A program made the translations under genes and the position numbers. DNA of 64,000 nucleotides from JBGSKV01 sp041740975 (GTDB taxonomy: Bacteria; Bdellovibrionota_B; Oligoflexia; Oligoflexales; JALZUQ01), in contig JBGSKV010000117.1 of assembly GCA_041740975.1 (NCBI GenBank), positions 62,001-126,000 on the forward strand. The letters are read 5' to 3'. Numbering within the stretch: the stretch's first letter is position 1; each line of letters begins with the position of its first letter. Shown here one piece after another: positions 17,919 through 25,818 of the stretch. A model generated the notes under the pieces. That model searched no databases and was not told where the DNA came from. It saw only the letters and a program-made list of their open reading frames with translations.

Positions 17919-18689
17919 ATGCGACGCAAAATACTCGCGGCCAACTGGAAAATGAACAAACGCTCCTCTGAGCTTTCTGAATACTTTGAAACGTTTAAAA
18001 AACATTCGCCGACTTTAAAACCGTCGAGTGAGATCGTCTTTGCGGTTCCTTATGTTTTTCTCGAAAAATCAGCGCAGTTGTTAGCTCAAACTACTTTCAA
18101 AGCGGCCGCCCAAAATGTTCACTGGGAAAAAGACGGGGCATTTACCGGTGAAATTTCACTTCCTATGATCAAAGAGATGGGCGTGAAAACGACCCTGGTG
18201 GGGCATAGTGAACGTCGGCAGTTTTTTGGTGAAACGGATCAGATGGTTGGTAGAAAGATGTCTGCTTGCGAAAAAGAAGGGGTTTTTGCGATCCTTTGCG
18301 TTGGCGAAACGTTAGAGCAAAGAGATCAAGGCATCACAAATGTCGTTGTCGAAGAACAAATTCTGGGGGCCCTTGCCCATATCACTGCAAATTACGCCGC
18401 TTTGTTAGCCATCGCCTACGAACCCGTTTGGGCGATAGGGACAGGGCGCAGTGCGACTTCTGAAATGGCGCAAGAAGTGCATCAATTTATTCGCTCTATT
18501 TTAATGAGTCGATTTGGTGAAAAAGCTGCCAATCAGATTCCGATTCTTTATGGCGGCAGTATGAAACCAGCGAACGCTAAAGAGTTGCTGGCGCAGCCGG
18601 ATGTCGACGGTGGCCTCGTTGGCGGCGCCTCACTTTCCGCAAAAGACTTTGCGGACCTTGCCAAAATTTTAGGGGAGTCGATTTCGTGA
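17919..18689 (+). CDS. tpiA: Triosephosphate isomerase
   Basis: Interconverts dihydroxyacetone phosphate and glyceraldehyde 3-phosphate; TIM barrel of 256 residues. The catalytic lysine lies in ANWKMNKR, the electrophilic His in GHSERRQFFGE, the catalytic Glu in AYEPVWAIGTG (flexible loop 6), and the phosphate-binding loop in LYGGSMKP and VGGASL. Co-directional with pgk and with trmFO, whose GTG start overlaps its stop by 4 bp. Confidence 0.98.
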   Translation: MRRKILAANWKMNKRSSELSEYFETFKKHSPTLKPSSEIVFAVPYVFLEKSAQLLAQTTFKAAAQNVHWEKDGAFTGEISLPMIKEMGVKTTLVGHSERRQFFGETDQMVGRKMSACEKEGVFAILCVGETLEQRDQGITNVVVEEQILGALAHITANYAALLAIAYEPVWAIGTGRSATSEMAQEVHQFIRSILMSRFGEKAANQIPILYGGSMKPANAKELLAQPDVDGGLVGGASLSAKDFADLAKILGESIS

Positions 18690-20044
18690 AAACTTCAGTG
18701 GTTCATATTGTGGGAGGGGGTCTCGCGGGCAGCGAAGCAGCTTGGCAGGTATTACGCCAGGGTCACCCCGTTGTGCTGCACGAAATGCGGGGCAAAGTTT
18801 CCACCGAAGCCCACAAGACTGACAATTTGGCCGAATTAGTATGTTCAAATTCCTTAAAATCTATGCAACCGGAGTCCGCTCCAGGTCAGCTCAAATACGA
18901 AATGCAGGCCTTGGATTCTTTAATTTTGAAGGCCGCCTACCATGCCCAAGTCCCAGCTGGGCAGGCGTTAGCAGTGGACCGCGAAAAATTCTCGGCCTTT
19001 ATTAGCGAGGCATTGCATTCACATACGAACTTTAGTCGCGTCTGTGAAGAAATTGCGGAAGTGCCAAGCGAGGTAGAGTTAAATGCTAGTGGTGACGTTT
19101 GGATCATTGCGACTGGCCCACTGACGGCCGCAAAACTGGCCGAATTTTTAAGGACGAAACTCTGCTTAGATAAAACTAGTCTGGCTTTTTATGATGCGAT
19201 CGCACCCATTATTTCGGGAGACAGCATCAATTTTGAGGAAGGTTTTTTTGCCGACCGTTATGGCAAAGGTGATCCCGATTATTTTAATATTCCCTTAGAA
19301 AAACCAGCCTATGAAGAGTTTATTGAGTCGGTAAAAACAGCTGAGTATATGCCTCTTCATGACTTTGAAAACACAAAGTATTTTGAAGCATGCTTGCCCA
19401 TAGAAGTCATGATTGAACGCGGCCCGCAAACGTTACGTTTCGGTCCGATGAAGCCAGTCGGCCTTGAAAACGCGGAGGGACGCCGGCCATACGCTTGTAT
19501 CCAACTTCGTAAAGAGACGGTAGCGGGAACGATGTACAGCATGGTTGGCTTTCAAACCAAAATGAAATGGCCAGAACAGGCGCGTATCTTTGGCAAACTG
19601 CCTTCGCTCGGAAATGCTGAGTTTTTGCGATTTGGCTCGGTGCATCGCAATACTTATTTGCAAAGTCCATCTCTTCTGAATGGCGATCTTTCCTTCAAAA
19701 CAAACATACGTGTTTTCTTAGCGGGTCAGATCACTGGCGTGGAGGGATACACAGAGTCAGCAAGTATAGGCCTTTTGGCAGGTCGTGCTGCTGTCGATCG
19801 CTTGAGGGGTGCAGAGTTTGCGGTTCCTCCACCGAACTCAGTTATTGGAGCGCTTCTTAATTACGTCGCGTATGGTGGGAAAGGTGACTTCTCACCCATG
19901 AATGCTAATCTCGGGCTACTGCCTCCAGTCGAAAAACCAGCGCACGTAAAAAAAATCGGCAAATCCGAGCGTAAGGCTATGCAGTGCCAGTCGGCGCGGA
20001 CGTCTTTTGATTCTTATATGTCATCAAATAACCTTTTAAATTAG
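18686..20044 (+). CDS. trmFO: Methylenetetrahydrofolate-tRNA (uracil-5-)-methyltransferase
   Basis: FAD- and folate-dependent enzyme that makes 5-methyluridine at position 54 of tRNA. 452 residues, typical length. N-terminal dinucleotide fold HIVGGGLAGSEAAW, followed by the TrmFO marks EAHKTDNLAELVCSNSLKS, QTLRFGPMKPVGLE and GQITGVEGYTESASIG. The start is a GTG at 18686, 8 nt after AGGGGAG and overlapping the tpiA stop (GTGA). Found mostly in Gram-positive bacteria, but also in delta-type and Bdellovibrio-like bacteria, so it fits the proposed lineage. Confidence 0.97.
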   Translation: MKTSVVHIVGGGLAGSEAAWQVLRQGHPVVLHEMRGKVSTEAHKTDNLAELVCSNSLKSMQPESAPGQLKYEMQALDSLILKAAYHAQVPAGQALAVDREKFSAFISEALHSHTNFSRVCEEIAEVPSEVELNASGDVWIIATGPLTAAKLAEFLRTKLCLDKTSLAFYDAIAPIISGDSINFEEGFFADRYGKGDPDYFNIPLEKPAYEEFIESVKTAEYMPLHDFENTKYFEACLPIEVMIERGPQTLRFGPMKPVGLENAEGRRPYACIQLRKETVAGTMYSMVGFQTKMKWPEQARIFGKLPSLGNAEFLRFGSVHRNTYLQSPSLLNGDLSFKTNIRVFLAGQITGVEGYTESASIGLLAGRAAVDRLRGAEFAVPPPNSVIGALLNYVAYGGKGDFSPMNANLGLLPPVEKPAHVKKIGKSERKAMQCQSARTSFDSYMSSNNLLN

Positions 20045-20049
20045 ATATG

Positions 20050-20066
20050 CGGCCGCTCCGCGGCCG
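20050..20066 (+). terminator. G+C-rich hairpin just after trmFO
   Basis: CGGCCG at 20050-20055 repeats at 20061-20066 and, being self-complementary, can form a 6-bp stem with a 5-nt loop. A short ATGATTTT stretch follows. Possible weak terminator of the pgk operon. Confidence 0.45.
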
Positions 20067-20072
20067 ATGATT

Positions 20073-20229
20073 TTATGCTCCGCCTATCACACTCACAGTT
20101 TTCATTTCGTATTTTGATTGGTCCGGTCTTCCCGGCATGAATTTGTCTGGGCGGTGTCGGCTGATGCAGCCTCAATGCCCAGACAAATTCAAGCCGGCTC
20201 GACCGTCCCAGCCAAACTTCGGAGCATAA
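20073..20229. repeat. Long imperfect hairpin A (tandem hairpin locus)
   Basis: Outer arms of 10 bp (20073-20082 and 20220-20229) match perfectly. Inner arms of 21 nt (20132-20152 and 20177-20197) match at 20 of 21 positions with a 24-nt loop, and GGTC/GACC (20125-20128 and 20201-20204) adds a symmetric step. The whole 157-nt unit can fold as one stem. It is more G+C-rich than the surrounding spacer. No protein coding potential recognised. Confidence 0.8.
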
Positions 20230-20234
20230 CTGTG

Positions 20235-20328
20235 ACGGTGAGGCTCCGCACATGAGTGCGTACCCGCACGAGTTGCATCCGCAACGGTGGATCGAGTGAG
20301 GCAACCCAGTTTGGCGGAGCCTCACTGT
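20235..20328. repeat. Hairpin B with two small inner stem-loops
   Basis: Arms of 15 nt (20235-20249 and 20314-20328) match at 14 of 15 positions; the exception is a G-T pair. Inside the 64-nt interior are two perfect 5-bp hairpins (GTGCG/CGCAC at 20256-20269, GTTGC/GCAAC at 20272-20285, each with a 4-nt loop), giving a cloverleaf-like drawing. It is not a tRNA: no T-arm or acceptor pattern fits. Confidence 0.75.
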
Positions 20329-20342
20329 TGGAGTTTTTAGGC

Positions 20343-20496
20343 TATGCATTGCCAGAGTGATTATTTCAGCGATTGCGGGGACGGGGATTGGAGCGAGCCG
20401 GATGCGAGCGACGATAGTGAAGGCGGAGGCAGGGATGCCGCCAGCCGAACGTCCCCGGATTCGCAATCGCTGAAATAATCGCTCTAGCAATGCATA
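20343..20496. repeat. Hairpin C with 35-nt arms
   Basis: Arms 20343-20377 and 20462-20496 are complementary at 33 of 35 positions; one of the two exceptions is a U-G wobble. Inside, GGGGACG (20377-20383) can pair with CGTCCCC (20450-20456), and GGCGG/CCGCC (20422-20426 and 20438-20442) gives a further stem. This is the most perfect palindrome in the window. An open frame on the minus strand across it (20041-20544) looks like chance. Confidence 0.85.
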
Positions 20497-20500
20497 AAAA

Positions 20501-20527
20501 TAAAAACTCCGCCTGTGAAAGGCGGAG
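20501..20527 (-). terminator. Terminator of the 70-residue protein gene
   Basis: On the minus strand a 7-bp stem (CTCCGCC / GGCGGAG at 20507-20527, 7-nt loop) is followed by TTTTTATTTTTA. A second 7-bp hairpin (CACTCGC/GCGAGTG, 20549-20565) lies between it and the stop codon at 20576. Confidence 0.8.
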
Positions 20528-20575
20528 CTCATATTAAAAAACAATCCTCACTCGCGTAGCGAGTGACCATTTAGT

Positions 20576-20788
20576 CTATTGGTCTTCTTCACCAGGCTCA
20601 TCAGCAGCCGATTTAATCTTGTCTGTCACCATATCGATAAGCTGAGTGGAGATTCCGATAATATCGTTTGCCTGGCAGCCGTCTGTCTGCAATTTTTCAA
20701 AAATCAAACTGGCTATTTCGCGAACTTCGCGATCGCGCATTCCCGCTGCTCTAAAATTCAGTGATTGAGATGAAGTAGATCCAGACAT
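20576..20788 (-). CDS. Small acidic hypothetical protein
   Basis: 70 residues, no signal peptide. The gene is supported by a strong ribosome binding site (GGAGGA, 4 nt before the ATG) and by a rho-independent terminator downstream. The protein is helical with an acidic C-terminus (ADEPGEEDQ) and the stretch MRDREVREIASLIFEKLQTDGC. No family recognised; small soluble proteins of this type often bind a partner. Confidence 0.65.
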   Translation of the reverse strand: MSGSTSSQSLNFRAAGMRDREVREIASLIFEKLQTDGCQANDIIGISTQLIDMVTDKIKSAADEPGEEDQ

Positions 20789-21065
20789 GTTTTCCTCCGC
20801 TCATGACGAGCACAAATTCTCTTAAACTAAGCACTTAGCTCTACTATTGATCCTATAATGTTTCAATTATCAGGCCAAAGCAATGGGGCAGTGTAGCCAT
20901 TTTTTTAAACAATTCAATACATAGCTCAATTACTTGATTTTTGCAAAGTCACCATGCGCCAACCCGTTGCCTGATGAGGCTAATTTTGTTGAATAAATAC
21001 CTCTACCGGAAGCAAAATGTGCTATTCCTGCTACACATGAGTTTTAGGGCGAGGGGCATAGCTAA

Positions 21066-21893
21066 ATGCAGCTAATGAAGATTTTTTTTACGATTCTTCC
21101 GCAGAACCTGCTGAGCTTTCTTACGGGCAAGTTTGCCAATGTGCGATTTCCCGGACCGCTCCAGTTTGTGATCAATAAAACCTACGCACTCAGTTTTGGT
21201 GTCGACGAAACCCTTATGGAAAAGCCGTTGCGTTCCTATGAATCCCTTACGGCATTCTTTACGAGACGTCTGCGCCCAGGGCTTCGTCCCGTCGAGGGGA
21301 AGTTGGTTTCACCAGCAGATGGGCGACTCACGAACTCGTATCCCATTGCGAGCGGCCAGACCTTGCAGGCCAAGGGCATGAACTACAGCGCGGCGAGCCT
21401 CTCCGGTGAAATCTCGTTTGAAAAAGGATGGCAGTTTACCGTTTATCTTTCACCGAAAGATTATCACCGCGTACACGCACCAGTGGGCGGGGTATTACAG
21501 TCGATCCGTTATATTCCCGGAAAATTGTGGCCAGTGCTTCCCGTTTTCGTCAAGCAAATGGACGGTCTTTTTACGTTTAATGAACGCCTTGTCTTTGAAA
21601 TTAAATTGGCTCAAGGCGGCCGAGCGTTCGCTGTTATGGTCGGATCGATGAACGTCGGCAAAATGTCGACGCGATTCGTGCCGTCTTTTGCAACCAATCA
21701 AAATCCCTTGAGTGGCGGCACAGTCAAGACTTGGCAACTGAATGAAAACCTAAGCGTGGGTGACGAGTTGGGAATGTTTATGCTAGGCTCAACAGTCGTT
21801 GTCCTACTGGATGATATTGCCGTTGCAAGCGGCTACAAACCTGCTGTTCAATGCCCATTGACCGTAATCATGGGCCAATCGCTCACGGAGTAG
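21066..21893 (+). CDS. psd: Phosphatidylserine decarboxylase
   Basis: Makes phosphatidylethanolamine from phosphatidylserine at the inner membrane, using a pyruvoyl group formed by self-cleavage. 275 residues. Landmarks: SPADGRL, the YLSPKDYHRVHAPVGG charge-relay His region, FNERLVFE, and the cleavage motif LGST at 240-243, where Ser242 becomes the pyruvoyl group. Start ATG at 21066 with AGGGGC 9 nt upstream. First gene of a three-gene operon with the pyruvate kinase-like and CYTH genes (9-bp gap). Confidence 0.95.
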   Translation: MQLMKIFFTILPQNLLSFLTGKFANVRFPGPLQFVINKTYALSFGVDETLMEKPLRSYESLTAFFTRRLRPGLRPVEGKLVSPADGRLTNSYPIASGQTLQAKGMNYSAASLSGEISFEKGWQFTVYLSPKDYHRVHAPVGGVLQSIRYIPGKLWPVLPVFVKQMDGLFTFNERLVFEIKLAQGGRAFAVMVGSMNVGKMSTRFVPSFATNQNPLSGGTVKTWQLNENLSVGDELGMFMLGSTVVVLLDDIAVASGYKPAVQCPLTVIMGQSLTE

Positions 21894-21902
21894 CGTTACA
21901 AA

Positions 21903-23354
21903 ATGTTGTCAAAATCCACTCGCAAAACAAAAGTCGTTTGGTCCTATTCAGCGGCGCAGTTACGTCCGGAGTTTGCCAGTCACGCAGTTGAAGTGGAAGC
22001 GGATGTTGTACGACTCGTTTTTGAGAAAAAAAATCTGCCTGAAATCTCAGTGTTTTTAAATCAACTTAATGAAGTTTCCAAATCTGGGTCCTATCGTCCG
22101 CCGGTAATGTTAGACTTAAGCCCGACCAGCCGAGCCTATTTGACCGACGTCGGCAATAGTCGAGAGATCTCATTTGGGGAAACTTTGGTTTTGTCATCTG
22201 AAACCGCTGTGGGTTCTTTGAAAGTCACCAGCGACTACTGGGATGAGTTATTCAAAGAAGGCGAATCTGCATTCTTAGATTACGGCAATATCCAACTCAA
22301 AATCCTAAGCGTTGAAAAATCAAAATCAGTTTACAAAGTGACCTCAACAGTCGAGCTAGGCGGTACGATCACCTCTGATATGCCGGTTCACGTTCCAAGC
22401 ACTCGCGCCATAAGCCATTCGGCGCAGAGACTTAATCAGTTGGCACCAGATGAGATGAAGCAAATGGCTTCTCAAGGTATCGATTATTTGGTCGTCTCCG
22501 GTGCGGTTGGTCACGAATACATGCGCGAACTTAAACGGGTATTTCATGAAGTATCAGGTCGTGAACCTTGGTTACTTCTCAAAATTGACTCGAAGCTTAT
22601 TGTCGAGAAATTACCTGAGTTTTTGGATGATATTCATGGCGTGTACGTTTCGCGTCGCGACCTGGCGCTTACCACGGATGCCGCTCTCGTACCTATGATA
22701 ACCAAAGAGATCATTCAGCTTTGTAATGAACATGCCAAGATCATCGTCACGGCAAGTGAGATACTTGGATCCATGCGCAAGAATCCAACGCCAACCCGAG
22801 CGGAAGTGTCAGACATAGCCAATGCGGTCATTGATGGTACCGACGCAGTTGTCTTGGCTGAAGAGATTCCCCTAGGACCCTATACGGGTCGGGCTCTGGA
22901 TGTCGTAGATAAGGTCATTAAAGATGTTGAGCAGTCCTCTGCAGTTCACCGAAACTGGGGGAAGGCAGATCCCAAAATCAAAATCGAAATGGACGCAGTC
23001 GCTTACGGTGCGTTTCATACGGCAAGGCGTGTTGGTGCCAAGGCTATTGTGTGTCTTACGGAACTCGGTAACACAGCCCTCAAACTTTCCAGCTTTCGCC
23101 CCCCCATTGATGTCATTGCGGTCACATTTGATGAATCCACCCGTCGCAAAATGGCGCTCGTGCGTGGTGTGGACGGTATGCTTTTGAATAAAAACCTCAA
23201 TATTGAGCAAGTGCTTGACGTCATCAACCATGGATTGCTGGAAAACAGCTGGTTGAAAGAAGGGGATCTCATCGTTTTCGTATCGGTGACACTTTCATCC
23301 GTGAGCCGAACGGATAGCAATCTTTTCACAGTTCAAAGGCTCGTTCGAGCATGA
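21903..23354 (+). CDS. Degenerate pyruvate kinase-like protein
   Basis: 483 residues with the pyruvate kinase layout: N-terminal TKVVWSY (TKIVCTIG region), VVRLVF (only Arg kept of the usual VARLNFSHG), LDLSPTSR (LDTKGPEIR region), the barrel, and a C-terminal allosteric-type domain. The best match is KNPTPTRAEVSDIANAVIDGTDAVVLAEEIPLG, the PTRAEVSDVANAV core. But catalytic and metal-binding positions differ: KIEN is KIDS, ARGDLG is SRRDLA, TQML is SEIL and SGETA is AEEIP. It may be an inactive or repurposed paralogue, perhaps regulatory. Its stop overlaps the CYTH gene start by 4 bp. Confidence 0.85.
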   Translation: MLSKSTRKTKVVWSYSAAQLRPEFASHAVEVEADVVRLVFEKKNLPEISVFLNQLNEVSKSGSYRPPVMLDLSPTSRAYLTDVGNSREISFGETLVLSSETAVGSLKVTSDYWDELFKEGESAFLDYGNIQLKILSVEKSKSVYKVTSTVELGGTITSDMPVHVPSTRAISHSAQRLNQLAPDEMKQMASQGIDYLVVSGAVGHEYMRELKRVFHEVSGREPWLLLKIDSKLIVEKLPEFLDDIHGVYVSRRDLALTTDAALVPMITKEIIQLCNEHAKIIVTASEILGSMRKNPTPTRAEVSDIANAVIDGTDAVVLAEEIPLGPYTGRALDVVDKVIKDVEQSSAVHRNWGKADPKIKIEMDAVAYGAFHTARRVGAKAIVCLTELGNTALKLSSFRPPIDVIAVTFDESTRRKMALVRGVDGMLLNKNLNIEQVLDVINHGLLENSWLKEGDLIVFVSVTLSSVSRTDSNLFTVQRLVRA

Positions 23355-23980
23355 GTGTGGCAAATGACAGCGAATTTGGCCGATTTTTAGAAATAGAACA
23401 TAAATTTGTCGTGGCCCCTGATTTTGATGTGGAAGAATTTTCGAATCAAGTGGAAGCGCTTAGGCCGGAGCGCATCACGGACGTTCGCCAGGTCAAAGAT
23501 ACTTACTACGTGTCCAAAACATACCCTGAATACATATTTAGACATCGCTACGACGGTGAGCTGCAACATTTGACCGCTAAGCAGGCAAAAACTGCCTATA
23601 CATCAGCGAAAAACGCAAAAAAGTCAGACAATGAAGTTCGCGAAGAGATCAATATTCTGCTTAGTCAGGAGAAAGGCGACCAAGATCAAACCGTGCGCAT
23701 ATTTTTGCAAACGCTTGGTGTGAAGCCGATCGGGTGCTTATACAAGGACATTCGTGTTTTTTACTTTGCTGATTGCGAAGTTTGCCTATACAAAGCCAGC
23801 CAAAAAAATAATCAAAAACCAGAAGTGCGTTGTGTTGAATTCGAAGCGAAGCATTACCATTCAGAGGCAGAAGGTTTGCAGATTTTATTTCGTTATGAAA
23901 AAAAACTTGGATTCGATGCGACTAAACGCGAAAAACGTAATCTTTTCGACATCTTTTTTTCAGATTCTTTAGCGACTTAG
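23351..23980 (+). CDS. CYTH-domain protein (triphosphate-binding tunnel fold)
   Basis: 209 residues. The N-terminus has the CYTH signature ExExK as Glu14, Glu16 and Lys18 (LEIEHKF), followed by basic strands (FRHRYDG) and a late ECVEFEAKH-type acidic strand (RCVEFEAKHY) that would complete the metal site. CYTH proteins are inorganic triphosphatases, thiamine triphosphatases or class IV adenylate cyclases; the motifs here do not discriminate. Start ATG overlaps the upstream stop (ATGA), which implies translational coupling with the pyruvate kinase-like protein. The 3' end overlaps the convergent subtilase gene by 12 bp. Confidence 0.8.
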   Translation: MSVANDSEFGRFLEIEHKFVVAPDFDVEEFSNQVEALRPERITDVRQVKDTYYVSKTYPEYIFRHRYDGELQHLTAKQAKTAYTSAKNAKKSDNEVREEINILLSQEKGDQDQTVRIFLQTLGVKPIGCLYKDIRVFYFADCEVCLYKASQKNNQKPEVRCVEFEAKHYHSEAEGLQILFRYEKKLGFDATKREKRNLFDIFFSDSLAT

Positions 23981-25750
23981 TCGGATATTAAAAACTACAA
24001 ATAATATCGGCATCAATAAGATGATCCAAATCGCATGCCCTTGGCCAGATTGATAGTGGATCGTACCGCAAAAGTCTTCGACGCGATCAAAGTCTTCGTA
24101 GGTCGTAACTTGTGTGGCGCTTGGTTCTTCTTTAACGGAAGCTTCGGTGTTAATGACACCACGGCCAAGCAGAGGAATGCGGTTGGGATTACCGACAATT
24201 TTTGGGTTATAGCGACGATTGAACCCGTCGCCCTCGTAAATTTTGGGATCCGCAGCATCCAAAATCCATTTTCTGATCTCCACTGGCGTCATGTTGGGAT
24301 CTTGCGAAACCATCAGGCCCGCAAGTCCTGCCACAAAAGGCGCTGCCATGGAGGTTCCGGGTTTTGCTTCGGTTGAATTCCCTGGCACGCTGGACTGTAC
24401 GCCTTCGCCGGGAGCGGCCACATCAACCCAACTTCCAAAATTAGAAAAGGCAGTTTTGCGATAAGTCGTTTCATCAATCGCTGAGACGGCAATAACCTTG
24501 GTAAGCGAAGCGGGATAACTCATCCGGTTCGTATCTTCATTGCCAGCGGCGGCGATGATGATCGCGCCTAGTTCGTCGTGGATAAGGTCTATAAAAACCG
24601 CCACCGATTTTGACCGACTGAATTTTCCGAAGGAGGCGTTCACGACTTTGATACCGGCCGCACCCGTACTTGTTTTAAAACGACTGATGTACTTTAAACC
24701 GGCCAAAATAGAACTATCGAGGATACCGATCTTGTCTGTTCCAGGGATCTTTCCGACGATTCTGATGGGCAAAACGATGCAAACTGGGCATATGCCTATG
24801 GCGCCCGCGTTAACGTCGCCAACTGCGATGCCGGCAACATGAGTTCCGTGTTCACAGTTGCTTTCTTCGGCTTGCGAGGCGCCAGAACTTGTCGTCGGAC
24901 AGGTTGTGTTAAAGCTGGAAAGCCCCGTCGGAAAGACTTTACCATCCCCTAAAGAGTCTTTGAAACTCGTTGTGGTATTGCAGCCGTACTGATCATCTTG
25001 GCAACCGGCTTGACCAATATTCGCTGGGGTGTTTTCCCAAATGCGGCTTTCTGCACTTGATTCCGCCTTAAATGCCGGATGTTCACGATCCACTCCACTA
25101 TCGAGAATGGCAATGATGGGACGGCCGGGGTTTGGTGTTATCTGATCAATCGCCGTAAAAGCTTCGCGAAGTCGGATGGAATCTTGAATTTGGCGGCGAT
25201 CACCTGTTACCACGGAGTTATACTGCGCGGCGTAGTCGCCAAAAATGCCTGACAATTGACTTATTTCATTTGGCTCGGCATACCAGATTTGGTCTGTTAA
25301 CTTCCACTTTTCGATTAGCTTCTGAGCCTGCTCGTCACTTTCAAAATCAATGCGCATCATCACACCTGTCTCAGGTGTAGACCCATATTTATGGCTGAGC
25401 TGAAGCTGCATAGAATCAGGTTGAGAAACCTTCGGTTTGTAATCTAATGCCGCAAGACCTTTGAGGTCGACGGCTCCAATATGCTGCGTGTGCTTGATGC
25501 CATAAGACCCGAGGAGATCCGCGAACTGCTGACTGTAATGTTTGAACTCACTAGCAAAGCTAGTGAAATAGAGGCTTTTATTTTGCTGATAAGCGGCAGG
25601 TTTCAACGCAACAATATAGCTACCTGGTAGCGCATTAGCTTCCGGCGCCTCGCCGAGTGTGGGAATGGGATGGGTCTCCGTGACAATAAGATCCTCAGAA
25701 CCACAAGCCTGTAGCCAAAACATTGCAAATATGGGTATAAGAAATTGCAT
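23969..25750 (-). CDS. Subtilisin-family serine protease, lipoprotein with C-terminal membrane helix
   Basis: 593 residues from the ATG at 25750, which directly starts a lipoprotein signal (Cys16 after LQAC). Residues 40-165 look like an inhibitor-I9-type propeptide region. The S8 triad is complete: Asp217 (ILDSGVD), His301 (HGTHVAG) and Ser467 (GTSMAAP), with the oxyanion Asn404 (AAGNED). Cys-rich insert at 250-300. The last 25 residues form a membrane helix (IWIILLMPILFVV) ending in RLSR, similar to C-terminal sorting tails. It should be a surface or periplasmic protease. Having both a lipid anchor and a C-terminal helix is odd. Confidence 0.9.
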   Translation of the reverse strand: MQFLIPIFAMFWLQACGSEDLIVTETHPIPTLGEAPEANALPGSYIVALKPAAYQQNKSLYFTSFASEFKHYSQQFADLLGSYGIKHTQHIGAVDLKGLAALDYKPKVSQPDSMQLQLSHKYGSTPETGVMMRIDFESDEQAQKLIEKWKLTDQIWYAEPNEISQLSGIFGDYAAQYNSVVTGDRRQIQDSIRLREAFTAIDQITPNPGRPIIAILDSGVDREHPAFKAESSAESRIWENTPANIGQAGCQDDQYGCNTTTSFKDSLGDGKVFPTGLSSFNTTCPTTSSGASQAEESNCEHGTHVAGIAVGDVNAGAIGICPVCIVLPIRIVGKIPGTDKIGILDSSILAGLKYISRFKTSTGAAGIKVVNASFGKFSRSKSVAVFIDLIHDELGAIIIAAAGNEDTNRMSYPASLTKVIAVSAIDETTYRKTAFSNFGSWVDVAAPGEGVQSSVPGNSTEAKPGTSMAAPFVAGLAGLMVSQDPNMTPVEIRKWILDAADPKIYEGDGFNRRYNPKIVGNPNRIPLLGRGVINTEASVKEEPSATQVTTYEDFDRVEDFCGTIHYQSGQGHAIWIILLMPILFVVFNIRLSR

Positions 25751-25818
25751 ATCGTCATGATATGTTGTTTCATATTCACCTACAATAACCAAAAGCAAAT
25801 GATGCTGGAGGACATGCG

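Noticed and set aside
20235..20328. tRNA or tmRNA gene
   Set aside because: The cloverleaf-like drawing lacks TTCRANNC, an acceptor stem with CCA-like end and standard arm lengths.
20073..20496. Integron attC site or chromosomal integron
   Set aside because: The paired hairpins recall attC folding, but the core boxes GTTRRRY and RYYYAAC do not fit cleanly at both ends, and no integron integrase or cassette array is present.
20041..20544. 167-residue open frame on the minus strand across the hairpins
   Set aside because: It spans all three palindromes, is Arg/Ser/Cys-rich with no domain, has no ribosome binding site, and its reading follows from G+C-rich inverted repeats lacking stops.
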